Made by a program: the position numbers and the translations under genes. From positions 806,001 through 870,000 of the forward strand of contig JALJCQ010000014.1 in the NCBI GenBank assembly GCA_023091665.1: 64,000 nucleotides of DNA, in the 5' to 3' direction. The stretch comes from Pythium myriotylum. Its lineage: Eukaryota > Oomycota > Peronosporomycetes > Pythiales > Pythiaceae. The notes beneath the pieces were generated by a model. It was not told where the DNA came from, made no database searches, and worked only from the letters and a program-made list of their open reading frames with translations. Below are positions 39,613 to 50,946 of this stretch, piece by piece (within the stretch, counting starts at the first letter, position 1; each line of letters begins with the position of its first letter).

Positions 39613-42600
39613 ATGGAGCCATATCGAATGATGGAAGAGACCATCACTCATGGCGATCAACGGCTCACGTCAGAGCTCTTTAATCAGTCACGGGGCCTCG
39701 ACATTCTCGCATTTACCATGCAGAAGGAAGACACTTCACCACGACGAAGCAATTGGCAGCCAATGGCCGATGGGCTGTTCTTTTTGGATGCGAATCGGCT
39801 CGTGGCGTCGCCGCACCGTTTCCGAGTTGAGGATCTGCTGCCTCTCGACGAGCGCCATCAGTCGGCCGAATGCTTCGCATCACTCAAGCTCACGAGGCTA
39901 ACTCCTGTGAGCTTGTTGTGGTCCTTGTGGACCACACAGTGGGCTACGCTCCGCTGGTGCATGCTCGGCCAACTTCTGATCGCGGGCAGTAATGTACTCG
40001 CCCCGCTTGTCGTGAAACGAGTCGTCTCGGCTTTTAGTGGCAGGAGCGTGGACGCTGCCTCGCTTCAATGGTGGCTTGGAGTGTTCTTCGCGTCCAGGCT
40101 TATCGCGGTTTTCGTGGATACGCACACGTTTCATTCGCAGAACCATGCGTCGCTTCGCACAGTTGCGGCTCTGCGCAGCTTACTCTTCCGCAGGGCCATG
40201 CGTCGCCCGCTTCACGACCGCAGTGATACTGATTTGTCCAATCTCGCGACTCACGACGCCAGTAGCGCCGCATTGGTGATCCAGCAGCTCACCAAGATCT
40301 GGGTCATTCCCATCCAGATTGCAACGGTCACGTATTTGCTCTACAACCTTCTTGGTGTGGCTTCGTTTGTTGGGATCGCTGTGATGATGATGTCGCTCTA
40401 TGGAAGCTATCAGTTGGCGAAAATTATGAGCATCGCATATCGCCGCCTCCTCGCCGAAAAAGACCAACGCACACGCATTGTGAAGGAAGCATTCGGTGGC
40501 ATGCAACACGTCAAATTGAACGTCTGGGAGGGTCACTTTGAGTCCAAGTTGACCTCTCAGCGAGAAAAGGAGCTCGAGCAACTAAAGTCTTACTATTACG
40601 CTGGTGCTGTCAGCCAGTTTGTTCAATGGGGCTCCCCATTGCTGATTTCTACGGCTTCGTTCACCGTGTACACAATTACACTGGGCCAAGCCCTCACGAC
40701 TGCGAAAGTGTTTGGCTCCATGGTGCTCTTCAACGTGCTCCGCGGACCCATGCAAGACCTGCCTAACATCGTTCAATCGCTGTTTCAATCAAGAGTGTCA
40801 TTCCAGCGACTGGTGGATTATCTCCAACATCGCGACATCAATCGAAGTGAGCTCAAACGTCTGCCATCCTCGAGCTCAATTGCCATTTCTGTGGAAGACG
40901 CGAGTTTCTCATGGAACGGAGAGTTACCCTCCGTACTTCGCGACCTCAACATGAAGGTTCTGTGTGGTGACCTCGTTGTTATCTCGGGTGACGTCGGTTC
41001 CGGCAAGTCAGCTTTTTGCAGTGCGCTGCTTGGTGAACTGCATAGACGGTCGGGTTCGATCACGATTGCAGGAGCCGTCGCATTCACGAGCCAGACGCCG
41101 TGGATTCAGCAGCTGACGTTTCGAGAGAACGTGCTCTTCGGCCGGGAATTTGACAAACATAAGTACGAAGCCGTGCTCTATGCATGCTGTCTCGACGATG
41201 ATCTTGCTGTTTTTCCATTGGGAGATCTGACCGAGATCGGAGACCGAGGTGTCAACCTCTCCGGTGGACAGAAGGCTCGTCTGGCGCTCGCGCGAGCTTG
41301 TTATGCGGACGCGGACGTCTACATATTTGACGATCCACTCGCAGCAGTCGACTTGCCAGTCCAAAAGAAAATTGTTGATCGCTGCTTTTGTGGTCTCCTT
41401 TCCAACAAGACGTTGATCATCATCACGCACCAGCTTCAACTGCTTGAGTCTTTTAAAGTTGTGAACCTCCACGCCCAGTTAAGGCAGGGCGAAATGGTCC
41501 TCGAGCCTCGTCAGGCCACGATGGAGCGTACGTCGTGTGCTTGGTCGCCTCCGCCTGCAGTCTTAAATCGTTCTCATGGGATCGGCAAGTCAGATGCCAT
41601 TTCCTCGCGAATCAAAGACGAAGAGCGGCGAGGCGGCACGGTGTCAGGTGTCGTCTGGAGTCACTACTTCCGCGCCGTCGGTGGGATGCCAACGCTGATT
41701 GTTTTGGTTGGGACTCAGTTGCTCTGGCAAGCATTCCAGGTCGGTAGCGATCTGTGGATCGGCAAATCGACTGAGAGAGGAGATACGGCTGAAACTACCC
41801 TCGGATTATACGCCTTGCTTGCAGTCGCATGTGCCACCATGGGGCTAGTGCGAGGCCTTATGGTCTCAACCATGGGTCTCCGTGCGTCTTCCACGCTATT
41901 CAAGGATCTTGTTTCTGGACTTATCCGTGCGCCGATGCGATTCTTCGACGTGACACCGATAGGCCACGTGCTCACACGCTTCAGTGACGAGTTCAACATC
42001 ATTGACCGGTCGATTCCAACGTCCATTGGACTTTTCCTTAGCTCCGCATTCAGCATCGTGAGTTCCCTGTCAACGACTGCGCTCAGTGTTCGTTGGGTCG
42101 GACTCTTACTGATGCCGATCGCGTGGCTCTACCTCCAACTTGCTCGACGCTTCGTGTTTGTCTTTTGTGAGCTCATGCGAATTCGCAAGATCTGCATCGC
42201 GCCAATCCTCACCTTCATCACGCAGAGCGAGCGAGGCGTTCAGACACTACGAGCCTTCGGAGACCGCGACTTGGCTCGAGCGATTCGCGAGATGGAGATG
42301 CGTATAGACACCAACAGCCGGCTTTGGCATACGGAGATCGTACTCGTACAGTGGTTCATCCAGCGCCTTCAGCTGCTTGGCTGCGGCCTTCTTTTTGTCG
42401 TACTGAGTTCTCTGTATTGGTTCCGCGACTTGCTCTCGGCTGCGACCGTCGGGCTCGTCTTCTCGTATACTCTAAGCGTCAACAGTGGGCTCACAACACT
42501 CATTCGGGTCTGGGCACGGTCTGAAAACGCCATGGTCAGCGTCGAGAGTGTGCTTCAGTACAGCCTGCTGGAACCAGAGGGAAGCACCCAAGCGACGGAG

Positions 42601-43386
42601 ACAGTGCCAGCAACGTGGCCATCGACTGGTCGACTCGTGTTTGACGGCGTACGCTTCGGGTACACGCGCAACAAAAAAGAACCCAACGACGATCTAGCCT
42701 TACGAGATGTCTCGTTTTCTATCGCTGGGGGAGAAAAAGTCGGGATTATCGGCCGCACCGGGTCGGGCAAGTCTAGTCTCGTGATGGCTCTCTTCCGAAT
42801 CAACGAGCTCCGCGGCGGGCGGATCCTCATCGATGACGTCGACATTGCTCGCATTCCGCTCCCAATTCTTCGTCAGCAAATTGCGATCATTCCACAGACG
42901 CCCATTCTTCTCGAAGGCTCTCTCCGAGACTTCCTCGATCCATATCGGAACTACAGTGATGGCGAGCTTATCGATGCTCTCGAACGCGTCCAACTGCTTC
43001 AACGGCTGCGTGACTTATGTCAGGCGAGCTTCGTAGGGGAAGTGCTGTCGCTGGAGCTTCGCGCGGATGGAGATAATTTATCGGTCGGCCAGCGCCAGCT
43101 ACTCTGTATGGCTCGCGTCTTGCTTCGTAAAGCCAAAATCGTCATCCTCGACGAAGCCACAGCATCTGTCGACGACTCCACGGAACGCAGTCTCGCCCAA
43201 ATCCTCGAAAGCAGACTCGTCGGCACAACGGTGCTCACAATTGCGCACAGACTCTCGACAGTGCGACATGCGAGTCGGATCCTCGAGCTCGAACACGGTC
43301 GTGTCAAGCGCTTCGATACACCAGACAAGGTTTTAGCAGTTCATGACGGAGACCTCAGCGTGGAGCCGTCGTCGACTTGTGCATAA
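39613..43386 (+). CDS. ABC transporter, subfamily C (MRP-type)
   Basis: Single exon, 1257 residues: TMD1-NBD1-TMD2-NBD2 without an N-terminal TMD0. NBD1 has Walker A GDVGSGKS (~458), signature LSGGQ and Walker B VYIFDDP, with Asp in place of the catalytic Glu, the usual degenerate state of ABCC NBD1. NBD2 has Walker A GRTGSGKS (~1046), a signature variant LSVGQ and Walker B IVILDEATASVD, so ATP hydrolysis is expected at one site. ABCC pumps export glutathione or other anionic conjugates and are numerous in oomycetes. Several in-frame ATGs occur in the first 60 residues; 39613 is the first. It is divergent from CSN2, sharing 193 bp. An ABCB gene follows in tandem. Confidence 0.93.
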   Translation: MEPYRMMEETITHGDQRLTSELFNQSRGLDILAFTMQKEDTSPRRSNWQPMADGLFFLDANRLVASPHRFRVEDLLPLDERHQSAECFASLKLTRLTPVSLLWSLWTTQWATLRWCMLGQLLIAGSNVLAPLVVKRVVSAFSGRSVDAASLQWWLGVFFASRLIAVFVDTHTFHSQNHASLRTVAALRSLLFRRAMRRPLHDRSDTDLSNLATHDASSAALVIQQLTKIWVIPIQIATVTYLLYNLLGVASFVGIAVMMMSLYGSYQLAKIMSIAYRRLLAEKDQRTRIVKEAFGGMQHVKLNVWEGHFESKLTSQREKELEQLKSYYYAGAVSQFVQWGSPLLISTASFTVYTITLGQALTTAKVFGSMVLFNVLRGPMQDLPNIVQSLFQSRVSFQRLVDYLQHRDINRSELKRLPSSSSIAISVEDASFSWNGELPSVLRDLNMKVLCGDLVVISGDVGSGKSAFCSALLGELHRRSGSITIAGAVAFTSQTPWIQQLTFRENVLFGREFDKHKYEAVLYACCLDDDLAVFPLGDLTEIGDRGVNLSGGQKARLALARACYADADVYIFDDPLAAVDLPVQKKIVDRCFCGLLSNKTLIIITHQLQLLESFKVVNLHAQLRQGEMVLEPRQATMERTSCAWSPPPAVLNRSHGIGKSDAISSRIKDEERRGGTVSGVVWSHYFRAVGGMPTLIVLVGTQLLWQAFQVGSDLWIGKSTERGDTAETTLGLYALLAVACATMGLVRGLMVSTMGLRASSTLFKDLVSGLIRAPMRFFDVTPIGHVLTRFSDEFNIIDRSIPTSIGLFLSSAFSIVSSLSTTALSVRWVGLLLMPIAWLYLQLARRFVFVFCELMRIRKICIAPILTFITQSERGVQTLRAFGDRDLARAIREMEMRIDTNSRLWHTEIVLVQWFIQRLQLLGCGLLFVVLSSLYWFRDLLSAATVGLVFSYTLSVNSGLTTLIRVWARSENAMVSVESVLQYSLLEPEGSTQATETVPATWPSTGRLVFDGVRFGYTRNKKEPNDDLALRDVSFSIAGGEKVGIIGRTGSGKSSLVMALFRINELRGGRILIDDVDIARIPLPILRQQIAIIPQTPILLEGSLRDFLDPYRNYSDGELIDALERVQLLQRLRDLCQASFVGEVLSLELRADGDNLSVGQRQLLCMARVLLRKAKIVILDEATASVDDSTERSLAQILESRLVGTTVLTIAHRLSTVRHASRILELEHGRVKRFDTPDKVLAVHDGDLSVEPSSTCA

Positions 43387-43912
43387 AAGATGCGGCATCC
43401 GGATTCCGTCACAATCGCTGTGTATCGAGAAACCAGCAAGCTCGTTCGATACACAAAGGATCTTCTACGTTGTCGAATTGTCCTTTGCTTTCAGAAAGCA
43501 TCGACATTTCCTCATAAAGGGGATTGTGCTTGATGAGCGTTGTGCTAACTGATAGCGAAAGTCAATGACACATACTCTTGTCCACCGAATTGGGAGACTG
43601 GAAACGGCAAAACCCGTCGAATTACAGTATTAAAGCGGCTCGTTTTTCATCCGATCAGACCACACGGCTCTGCAGCTGAACCCTCGTCACTCGTGCCTGT
43701 CAACATCGGAGCTCCGACCACATTTGATTAGGGACGGCGTGCCCAGGTAATCCACCTTTTAACTGGTCAAAACTCGGTTGATCTCAATTACAGCCAATCG
43801 TATACGCCTAAATACCACACCTTCGGCTAGTTGATTCGAGACAGGGGCAGTTCGTCATGTTCCGTTCCGAAAGTGTAGGTTGCTTCCCTGGATGGGATCC
43901 ACCGCTTCCTGC
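43387..43912. other. Intergenic between the ABC transporter genes
   Basis: No gene seen. It holds the 3' flank of the ABCC gene and ends at the core promoter of the ABCB gene. Confidence 0.5.
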
Positions 43913-43926
43913 CTCATTTTCCAATT
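43913..43926 (+). promoter_or_regulatory. Oomycete core promoter of ABCB gene
   Basis: CTCATTTTCCAATT matches the initiator and flanking-region consensus, 42 bp upstream of the ATG at 43969. Confidence 0.75.
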
Positions 43927-43968
43927 CACCAACCCTTCAAGCATCCACCACTCGCTCGAGACTCTCCA

Positions 43969-46900
43969 ATGGCTGAGCCTCACGCCAACTTCTCAGCTCT
44001 CCAAACACCAACGGGAGCCGAGTCTCGCAAGGTCGTCTTCAACGCTTCCAAGGACCATGCCCAAGCCCAGGACGAGGCATCTGTCAGCCGAGCCGTGTCT
44101 CTCTCACAGCTCTTCTCGTTTGCTGACTCGGTCGACGTCGTGCTCATGGCCGTCGGCACGGTCGCTGCCGTAGCTGCTGGCGTCTCGCAGCCCATCCAGG
44201 TCATCCTCATTGGCGACATGATCAACTCGTTCAATCCGACGACACCACAAGAACCCGGGGAGTTCCGTCGGTCCATCAACAAGGTAGCACTTAACTTCAC
44301 CGTCGTTGGCGTTGCCGTCGTCTTCTGCTGCTTCTTGCAAGTCGCATGCTGGTCGGTGACGGCTTCACGTCAAACACTTCGCATCCGGAGCGCCTACGCG
44401 CGAGCGATTCTCCAGAAGGAAGTCGGTTGGTTCGATGTGAACGAGCCGATGCAGCTCGTAACTCGCGTGGCTGACGCAGCTGTCGTCATCCAAGAAGGAC
44501 TCGGTCGCAAGCTCGGTGATGGCATCAACTTCGCGGCGATGGGTCTCTCGGGCATCGCGATCGCATTGGCCAAGGGCTGGGAGCTCGCGCTCGTGTTACT
44601 CGCGTTCACTCCCGTGATCGCCTTCACGGTCGCGCTCTCCATGAAGGCGCTGTCGTCAGCCACGCAAGCCGGTATCGAGTCATACGGCAAGGCCGGCGCC
44701 ATCGCGCAAGAATCGCTCAGCAACATCCGTACGGTCCACATGTTCAACGCCGTGGAGCACTTCGTGGCCAAGTACGACGCGGCTCTCGGGCTCTCGACCA
44801 AGGCCGGCATCAAGAAGGGGCTCGCTATGGGCTGGGGCACTGGGCTCATGTTTCTTTCGACTTTCTGCACGTACGCGTGCGGCATGTTCTACGGTACGCT
44901 CAAGATCGTCAACGACCGCCGCGATGGCTGCACGGGCGACAACTGCTACGACGGCGGACGCGTGATCATCATCTTCTTCTCCGTGATCATGGGGGCCTTG
45001 GCGCTCGGCCAGGCCGGGCCGAGCCTCGAGGCCCTTGCATCAGCGCGCGCTGCTGCCGTCGATATCTTCGCCGTCATCCACCGCAAGTCGCTCATTGACC
45101 CGCTCAGCTCTGAGGGTAAGACGCTCGACAATATCGAGGGCCAGATCGAGATTGACGGTGTATCCTTCGCTTACCCGTCCCGTCCTGAAGTGCTCGTTTG
45201 CCATGACTACTCGTTGTCGATCCAACCTGGTGAGACCGTCGCGTTAGTAGGGGCAAGCGGTAGCGGCAAGTCGACAATCGTAGCGCTGCTCGAGCGTTTC
45301 TACGACCCGCTCAGCGGCGCTGTCAAGATCGACGGCGTCGACATCCGTGAGTTCAACGTCAAATGGCTGCGCGCGCAGATCGGACTCGTGGGCCAAGAAC
45401 CCGTTCTCTTCGCGACGACAATCATGGAGAACATCCGACATGGTCGGCCGGATGCGTCGGACGTGCAGGTCATCGAAGCCGCCAAGATGGCTAACGCATT
45501 TGCTTTCATCCAAGAGTTTCCGCAGGGCTTCGAGACCCAAGTCGGTGAGCGTGGCACTCAGTTGTCGGGCGGTCAGAAGCAGCGCATTGCCATTGCGCGT
45601 GCAATCATCAAGGATCCGAAGATCCTGCTGCTGGACGAGGCCACGAGTGCGCTGGACACTGAGAGCGAGCGGATTGTGCAGAATTCGCTAGACAGTCTCA
45701 TCGGTTCGTCGCGTCGCACGACAATCGTCGTGGCACATCGCTTGTCGACGATCCGCCAGGCTGATAGGATCGCGGCCCACAGCAGCGGAGCGATCGTCGA
45801 GATCGGCACGCACGACGAACTCATGCGAGAGCCGAACGGCCACTACAGGCAGCTGGTCGCGGCCCAGGCTCGAGTAACCTCGGACGATGGAGGTAAGCCA
45901 ACGGCGCAAGGTGCGTCTGCGGAGCCGTCGGCTGTTTCCGTTGGTGCCGTGTCGAAAGATCACTTCATGAAAAAGCACGACGAAGTCGAGATGGAAAGCT
46001 CCAACGATGAGGACGTCGGTGGGGACGTCTCGGTGTGGCGCGTATGGAAGCTGAGTCTCTGAGTGGAAGTTCCTGGTCGGCGGTGGCATTGGTGCCGTGT
46101 TCAACGCTGCCATCTTTCCCGTATGGGGAGTGCTGTTGACCAAGTTCATCGTGCTCTACTCCGAGATCCGTCCGCGAAGCGATCTCCTCACGACCGCGCG
46201 GTACTGGTCGCTCGGCTTCGTCGGGCTCGGCGTTCTCTTCGCTGTCTCGATCACAGTCCAGCACTACGGCTTTGCCGTGGCGTCTCAGCGGCTAGTCAGG
46301 CGCGTGCGATTGCTGGCGTTCTCGGCCATGCTGCGGCAGGAGGTGGCGTGGTTCGATCAGCCTGAGAACGCAAGCGGTGCTCTCGTCTCGCGGCTCGCGA
46401 CCGACTCGGCTACGCTTCAGGCCATGACGTCCGACACGCTCAACCAAGCGCTCGTCAACGTCACGACGCTTGCAATCGGCTTCGGCATCACGTTCTTCTA
46501 CAGCTGGGAGATGACGCTTGTGGTGCTCGCAACGTCGCCCATCATGCTCTTCGCGTCGGTGATCCAAGCACAGACGTTAAGCGGCACGATCAACAACAAG
46601 AGCAAGAACGACGGCGACACGGCCGCGGGGGCTCTACTGGCAGAGGCTGTCAGCTCGATCCGCACGGTCGCTGCCTTCGGCATGGAGCGCACGCTCGACG
46701 GAACGTATCTTCGCTTTCTCGCTGGATCCAAGACGGCCGATGCGAGGACGGGACTCGTTGGCGGCGCAGCCTTCGGCGTCGCACAGGGCATGACCTTCTT
46801 CAACGTCGCTTTCCTCTTCTATATCGGCGGCAAGTGGGTCAACGACGGTCGTATCACCTTTGAAGACATGTTCATGGTCTGCATGGTCATCTTCCTGTGC

Positions 46901-47779
46901 ATGATGGCAGTGGGCTTGGCCACGCAGAACATGGCCGACCAGAGCAAAGTTCGGCAGGCTGCACGCCGCGTCTTCCGCGTCATTGACCGCGTCCCGGAGA
47001 TCGACGCGACCTCCGACGCTGGTCTTGTCCTTCCGAACGTCGCTGGCGCCGTTGAGTTCAGTGGCGTCGCGTTCGCCTACCCATCGCGCCCGGACTCGGT
47101 TGTGTATAAGAACTACAACTTACGCATCGAGCCCGGACAGACGGTGGCTCTGGTCGGAGCGAGCGGCAGTGGCAAAAGCACAGCGATCTCGTTACTGGAA
47201 CGATTCTACGATCCCGTCGCAGGCTCGATCTCACTCGATGGCTCGGATCTTCGAGCACTCAGTCTGCGCTGGTTACGTGAGAAGATCTCGCTAGTGAGCC
47301 AAGAGCCCGTGCTGTTTTCAGGCACGATAGCCGATAACATCGCGATGGGCAAGCCGGATGCGACCCGCGACGAAGTGATCGCGGCTGCGCGGCAAGCTAA
47401 CGCGTTTGAGTTCGTCTCTAACTTTCCCAGTGGCCTCGACACCGACGTCGGTGACCGTGGTGTGCAGGTTTCGGGCGGCCAAAAGCAACGCATCGCGATC
47501 GCACGTGCGATCCTTCGCGATCCGGAAGTCTTGCTGCTGGACGAAGCCACGAGCGCGCTGGACAATGAGAGCGAGCGCGTGGTGCAGGAGTCACTGGATC
47601 GACTGCTCGCCTCCAAGAGACGCACGACGATCATCGTCGCCCATCGCCTCTCGACGATCCGCCACGCCGATGTGATCGCCGTCACGCAGCACGGGGCTAT
47701 TGTCGAGCTGGGCACACACGATCAGCTCATGGCGCTGAGCAACGGCTTGTACAAGTCGCTGGTGGCGCGTCAAGCGTAG
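43969..47779 (+). CDS. ABC transporter, subfamily B (P-glycoprotein type), interrupted by a frameshift
   Basis: Two frames, 43969-46062 and 46061-47779, together cover a full-size ABCB pump of ~1270 residues. The first holds TMD1 and NBD1 (Walker A GASGSGKST near 427, LSGGQKQRIAIARA, LLLDEATSALD). The second holds TMD2 and NBD2 with the same motifs (GASGSGKST, VSGGQKQ, LLLDEATSALD). The frame breaks at 46058-46063, just after VWRVWKLSL, where a TGA appears and conserved sequence resumes as EWKFLVGGGIGAVFNAA in another frame. No GT...AG intron can bridge it without removing conserved residues. Elsewhere both halves are intact, so either the gene died very recently or the assembly carries a small indel. 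Such pumps export hydrophobic drugs and lipids. Confidence 0.88.
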
Positions 47780-47998
47780 TACGTAGTAGAAGCGTCCTTA
47801 GGGAGATCTGTCCGATTGCACATAAACGGGTCAGTTGTGTGAGAGGCTGTTTTCGACGATGTCAACCGCACACGTCTCAGCGAAACCTCCAGCTCGACGG
47901 CGAGATCAGAAAACGCTTCAGTCTGCGGACGAGCTATCAATACACTCGCTTTGAGCCTTGAGTATCAGACGCAGCCCACGTCTCGACCACGCGCGAGA

Positions 47999-49795
47999 AT
48001 GCCGCGCGTCGTTGCCTGGAGCGAGGCGACGGGCCCTCCTCCGCGGCCGCGAGGCCTCAAACGAGGGCGAGCCACGCCGTCGCTCGCGTCAACAAGATCG
48101 TGGCGCTCTGGATCCAGCGATCGCCCTCCGATCATTCGGCCGAAAGAGAAGCTTGAGTCGCTGCCCGCGCTCTACCGTCGGCTCGACGAGATCTGGCAAG
48201 GACTGCAGGTCAGTCGGCGTGGCACGTACTCGACCAGTCGCATGCAACTGTTACATCGGTACGAGGCGAAGACGTCGCTTTGGCGTGTGCTTCTCGTGCT
48301 GCTCATCACGCCGGCGCAGTCGCTTGCCTTCGTGATCGCGCTCCACTGTCTGCCGCTGCAGTCCCCGCACCTGGGCTGGCGCGCCAACACGACGTTCTGG
48401 ATCACACTCACGCTCGACATCTTCGTCATCAATCGTAGCTTTGTCGAGCAGCTCAAGCAGGTGATTCCCGAATTGCCCATCACCTGGTTCCAGACGATTG
48501 CTGTGTCGATACTCACGACGGTCGTCGCGGTCGCGATGCTCGTACTCGCCTCGGCGCTCTGGGTGTTTCCAGTGCCGTTCAGTGCAGTGTGGTTCTCGCC
48601 TTTCCTTGTGCTCACCTCGTTCCCGTTCGTGCAACTCGTTATCGGTAAAGAGGCGTGGACTCGCCTTCCACGACTCCGCGAAAAAGCTCGCGTCTACGGC
48701 CGCATCCTCGCCGTTCAGGGGCTGCTCGTGATCGCATATCCCGCGTACAACGCTGTATTTGTCGGCCTCTCACCTTTGCAGCAGGCGTTCTTCGTTGTCA
48801 TGCCTACAGTCATGAAGTTTGGCTTCAAGAACTTGCTCTGTGAAGCCTGCAAGTCACTGCCGCTCGGAGACGAGCTTCCAGAACTGCTGATCTTCACTGT
48901 TGACCTCTTCAATGCCATCTACCTCACTGCATGCATGCAGAGTGCGCGCTCGAGCTTGCTTGTCGCCTTTCTTGTCTTTCTCGTGGGCACCGCGCAGCTT
49001 CTGCAAGCCGTTCGTCAACTTCTGAAACGAGGCAAACACGTTCAGTTATTGCAGCAGCAACTGCGAGCTGATAGCAAGCGCGTGAAAATGGTTGCGATGG
49101 CGGGGACGTCGGCTGTTCGTCAGGATCCAAACGCAGAAAACCTGACTGCTGTCGGCATGAGACTTTGCTTCCAAAACGGCCACCGATCGAGCGTCACGCG
49201 AGGGGCGATCATGGGACTCGATGATATCAAGCAAATATTCGCCCAAGCAGGAGTGTACGAGACGGACCATGGAGCCGGTGGTCGCAAAGGGGCTGTCGTC
49301 ATCCCGGCCCGCTTACTTGCTGTGAGCCCGCAGGTCGTGAGCACGCAGGCTCAAGAACGACTCGTCCAACAGATCTTGAAGACCCTTTTCACGATAGAGT
49401 ATCTCATCCTCGCCGAATACGTCAAGTGCGTCATCCCGATTGTGTCGATGGTCCACACAGTTGTTCTGTACTACCTTCCAGCCAAGAAGTACTACACCTC
49501 AATGGAACAGTTCACCGATCCAACGCTGCTCCAGGAGGCGACGCAGAAAGTACTTCTCTTTCTTGTGCTTCAGCTCGTGACGTTTACTGTGTTGGCGCTG
49601 CTGTTGCAAGCGAAGCTTCGCCACTCCGTTTTCTATCACCTTTCATTCGTACTGGAACACAACCGCCACATGATCCAAATGCGGCTCCTATCGTGGGTCA
49701 CATTTGCGTTCATGTTGCCGATGGCCCACGTCGGTGTGGACTACTCGTTCGAGTTCAAGTGGATGCGGCACGGGTTCACGGATCCCTACGCATGA
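47999..49795 (+). CDS. Multi-spanning membrane protein of unknown function (oomycete family)
   Basis: Starting at the ATG at 47999 the frame gives 598 residues; the frame is open ~48 bp further but without ATG. The N-terminal ~65 residues are Arg/Pro/Ser-rich, followed by about nine hydrophobic segments: one group at residues ~90-300 (VLLVLLITPAQSLAFVIAL, ILTTVVAVAMLVLASALWV) and another at ~455-575. Between them is a loop with KRGKHVQLLQQQLRADSK and an extended hydrophilic part. The segment RLPRLREKARVYGRI before a membrane helix looks like the conserved core. I recall similar large membrane proteins as a repeated family in Phytophthora genomes, with no assigned function. No transporter signature, pore loop or enzymatic motif is seen. 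It follows the ABCB gene by 219 bp and converges with trmB (22 bp between stops). Confidence 0.7.
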   Translation: MPRVVAWSEATGPPPRPRGLKRGRATPSLASTRSWRSGSSDRPPIIRPKEKLESLPALYRRLDEIWQGLQVSRRGTYSTSRMQLLHRYEAKTSLWRVLLVLLITPAQSLAFVIALHCLPLQSPHLGWRANTTFWITLTLDIFVINRSFVEQLKQVIPELPITWFQTIAVSILTTVVAVAMLVLASALWVFPVPFSAVWFSPFLVLTSFPFVQLVIGKEAWTRLPRLREKARVYGRILAVQGLLVIAYPAYNAVFVGLSPLQQAFFVVMPTVMKFGFKNLLCEACKSLPLGDELPELLIFTVDLFNAIYLTACMQSARSSLLVAFLVFLVGTAQLLQAVRQLLKRGKHVQLLQQQLRADSKRVKMVAMAGTSAVRQDPNAENLTAVGMRLCFQNGHRSSVTRGAIMGLDDIKQIFAQAGVYETDHGAGGRKGAVVIPARLLAVSPQVVSTQAQERLVQQILKTLFTIEYLILAEYVKCVIPIVSMVHTVVLYYLPAKKYYTSMEQFTDPTLLQEATQKVLLFLVLQLVTFTVLALLLQAKLRHSVFYHLSFVLEHNRHMIQMRLLSWVTFAFMLPMAHVGVDYSFEFKWMRHGFTDPYA

Positions 49796-49817
49796 ACCAG
49801 AGCATTGTGAAATGTGT

Positions 49818-50633
49818 CTATGACGAACTTGACATGTTGTCTTCCTCTTGCCCTACGATGAACTTGATGCGAAAGATGTCACCGCCTTGGTTGCGCACGA
49901 ACTTTTCTCTGTCCGTCGGGATCGGGAATGGGTTCGCTTCGAGCGGCTCAAACGAATAGACTTTCGAGGACTCAAAGACCTCGACCATGTACTCGAACAA
50001 CTCCTCCACGTCGGTCTGCACGTAGATCGGCGTACCGGGCGCCAGCAGCTGCGCGAGCTCGACGACAAACTCGTGTGTGACAAGGCGCCGCTTGAGGTGG
50101 CGCTTCTTCATCCACGGGTCCGGGTGGAAGATCGACACGCTCTGCACCGGCGCCGGCAGCGACCCGAGCAGCATCCGCTGGTGGAAGTTCATGTTGGCAT
50201 GGATGAACGCAATGTTGCGGAGGCCTCGCAGCGCTGCCTCATCGTTGGCTTCCTCGAGCACGCTCTTGCGGATCTCGACGCCGATAAAGTTTTGCTGGTC
50301 TGCGAACCGCGTGGCGAGCTCGTTCAGATACTTGCCGCGCGCACACCTGACCAAGACGCACTGAGCTAATCAACGCCCACCACCAATGCTCTTCGTAGCA
50401 ATCACGCACCCAATGTCCAAGTGGATGGGTAGCTCTGGGCGCGCGAAGGTCGCTGTCCAGTCGGGAAGAGCGATCGGCTCGCGATACTGCTTGGCGAGCG
50501 GATTCACGTGCTGCCGCACGCGCTTGGAGACGACGGACTTGGCCGACGGCTCTGCCTGAGACGGGGCGGACAGGCAGAACGGCCGCACGCGCAGCGCGGC
50601 GAGCCGTCGGCGCGTCACGAGCGCCGCGAGCAT
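49818..50633 (-). CDS. trmB: tRNA (guanine-N7-)-methyltransferase, TrmB family
   Basis: Exons 50633-50410 and 50346-49818 (63-bp intron, phase 2) give 250 residues. The N-terminus (MLAALVTRRRLAALRVRPF) is basic and hydroxylated, probably a mitochondrial or plastid-type targeting peptide. RVRQHVNPLAKQY is the classic TrmB lead-in. Splicing creates the SAM-binding motif LDIGCARGKYL. Further landmarks are NFIGVEIRKSV, the HPDPWMKKRH motif and FVVELAQLLAPG. The enzyme methylates G46 in the variable loop of tRNAs using S-adenosylmethionine. The bacterial-like, single-subunit layout with a presequence suggests an organellar enzyme distinct from nuclear Trm8 (inference). No residues appear to be missing. 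Confidence 0.9.
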
Positions 50634-50946
50634 TGGTGCTTTGCTTCTTCGTGTAGAAAGGCAAGCTCGGTCGCCTTCGTCACCAATGGCGTTGGGATTG
50701 GGATGTCACTAATAGTGACATCGGAGCTGCTCAGCAGTTGCCGCTCTGAATAGAAGCCGCACACCAGAGACATGCCCATGGCAGTTGTTAACACGTTGGA
50801 TAACATCCCTATCATTGGCGGAAAATGGATTAACGAGCATCTCATTCGCTATAATTGTCGTGGCCGAGACCATTACGTAACGGCGACTCGTGCATCAGCC
50901 CACGTGTCGTGAAGAGCTCGGCAATTCCTGACTGAAGTTCGAGACG

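Noticed and set aside
46040..46100. An intron at the ABCB frame break
   Set aside because: Any GT...AG pair that restores the frame would be far shorter than other introns here or would remove the conserved start of TMD2.
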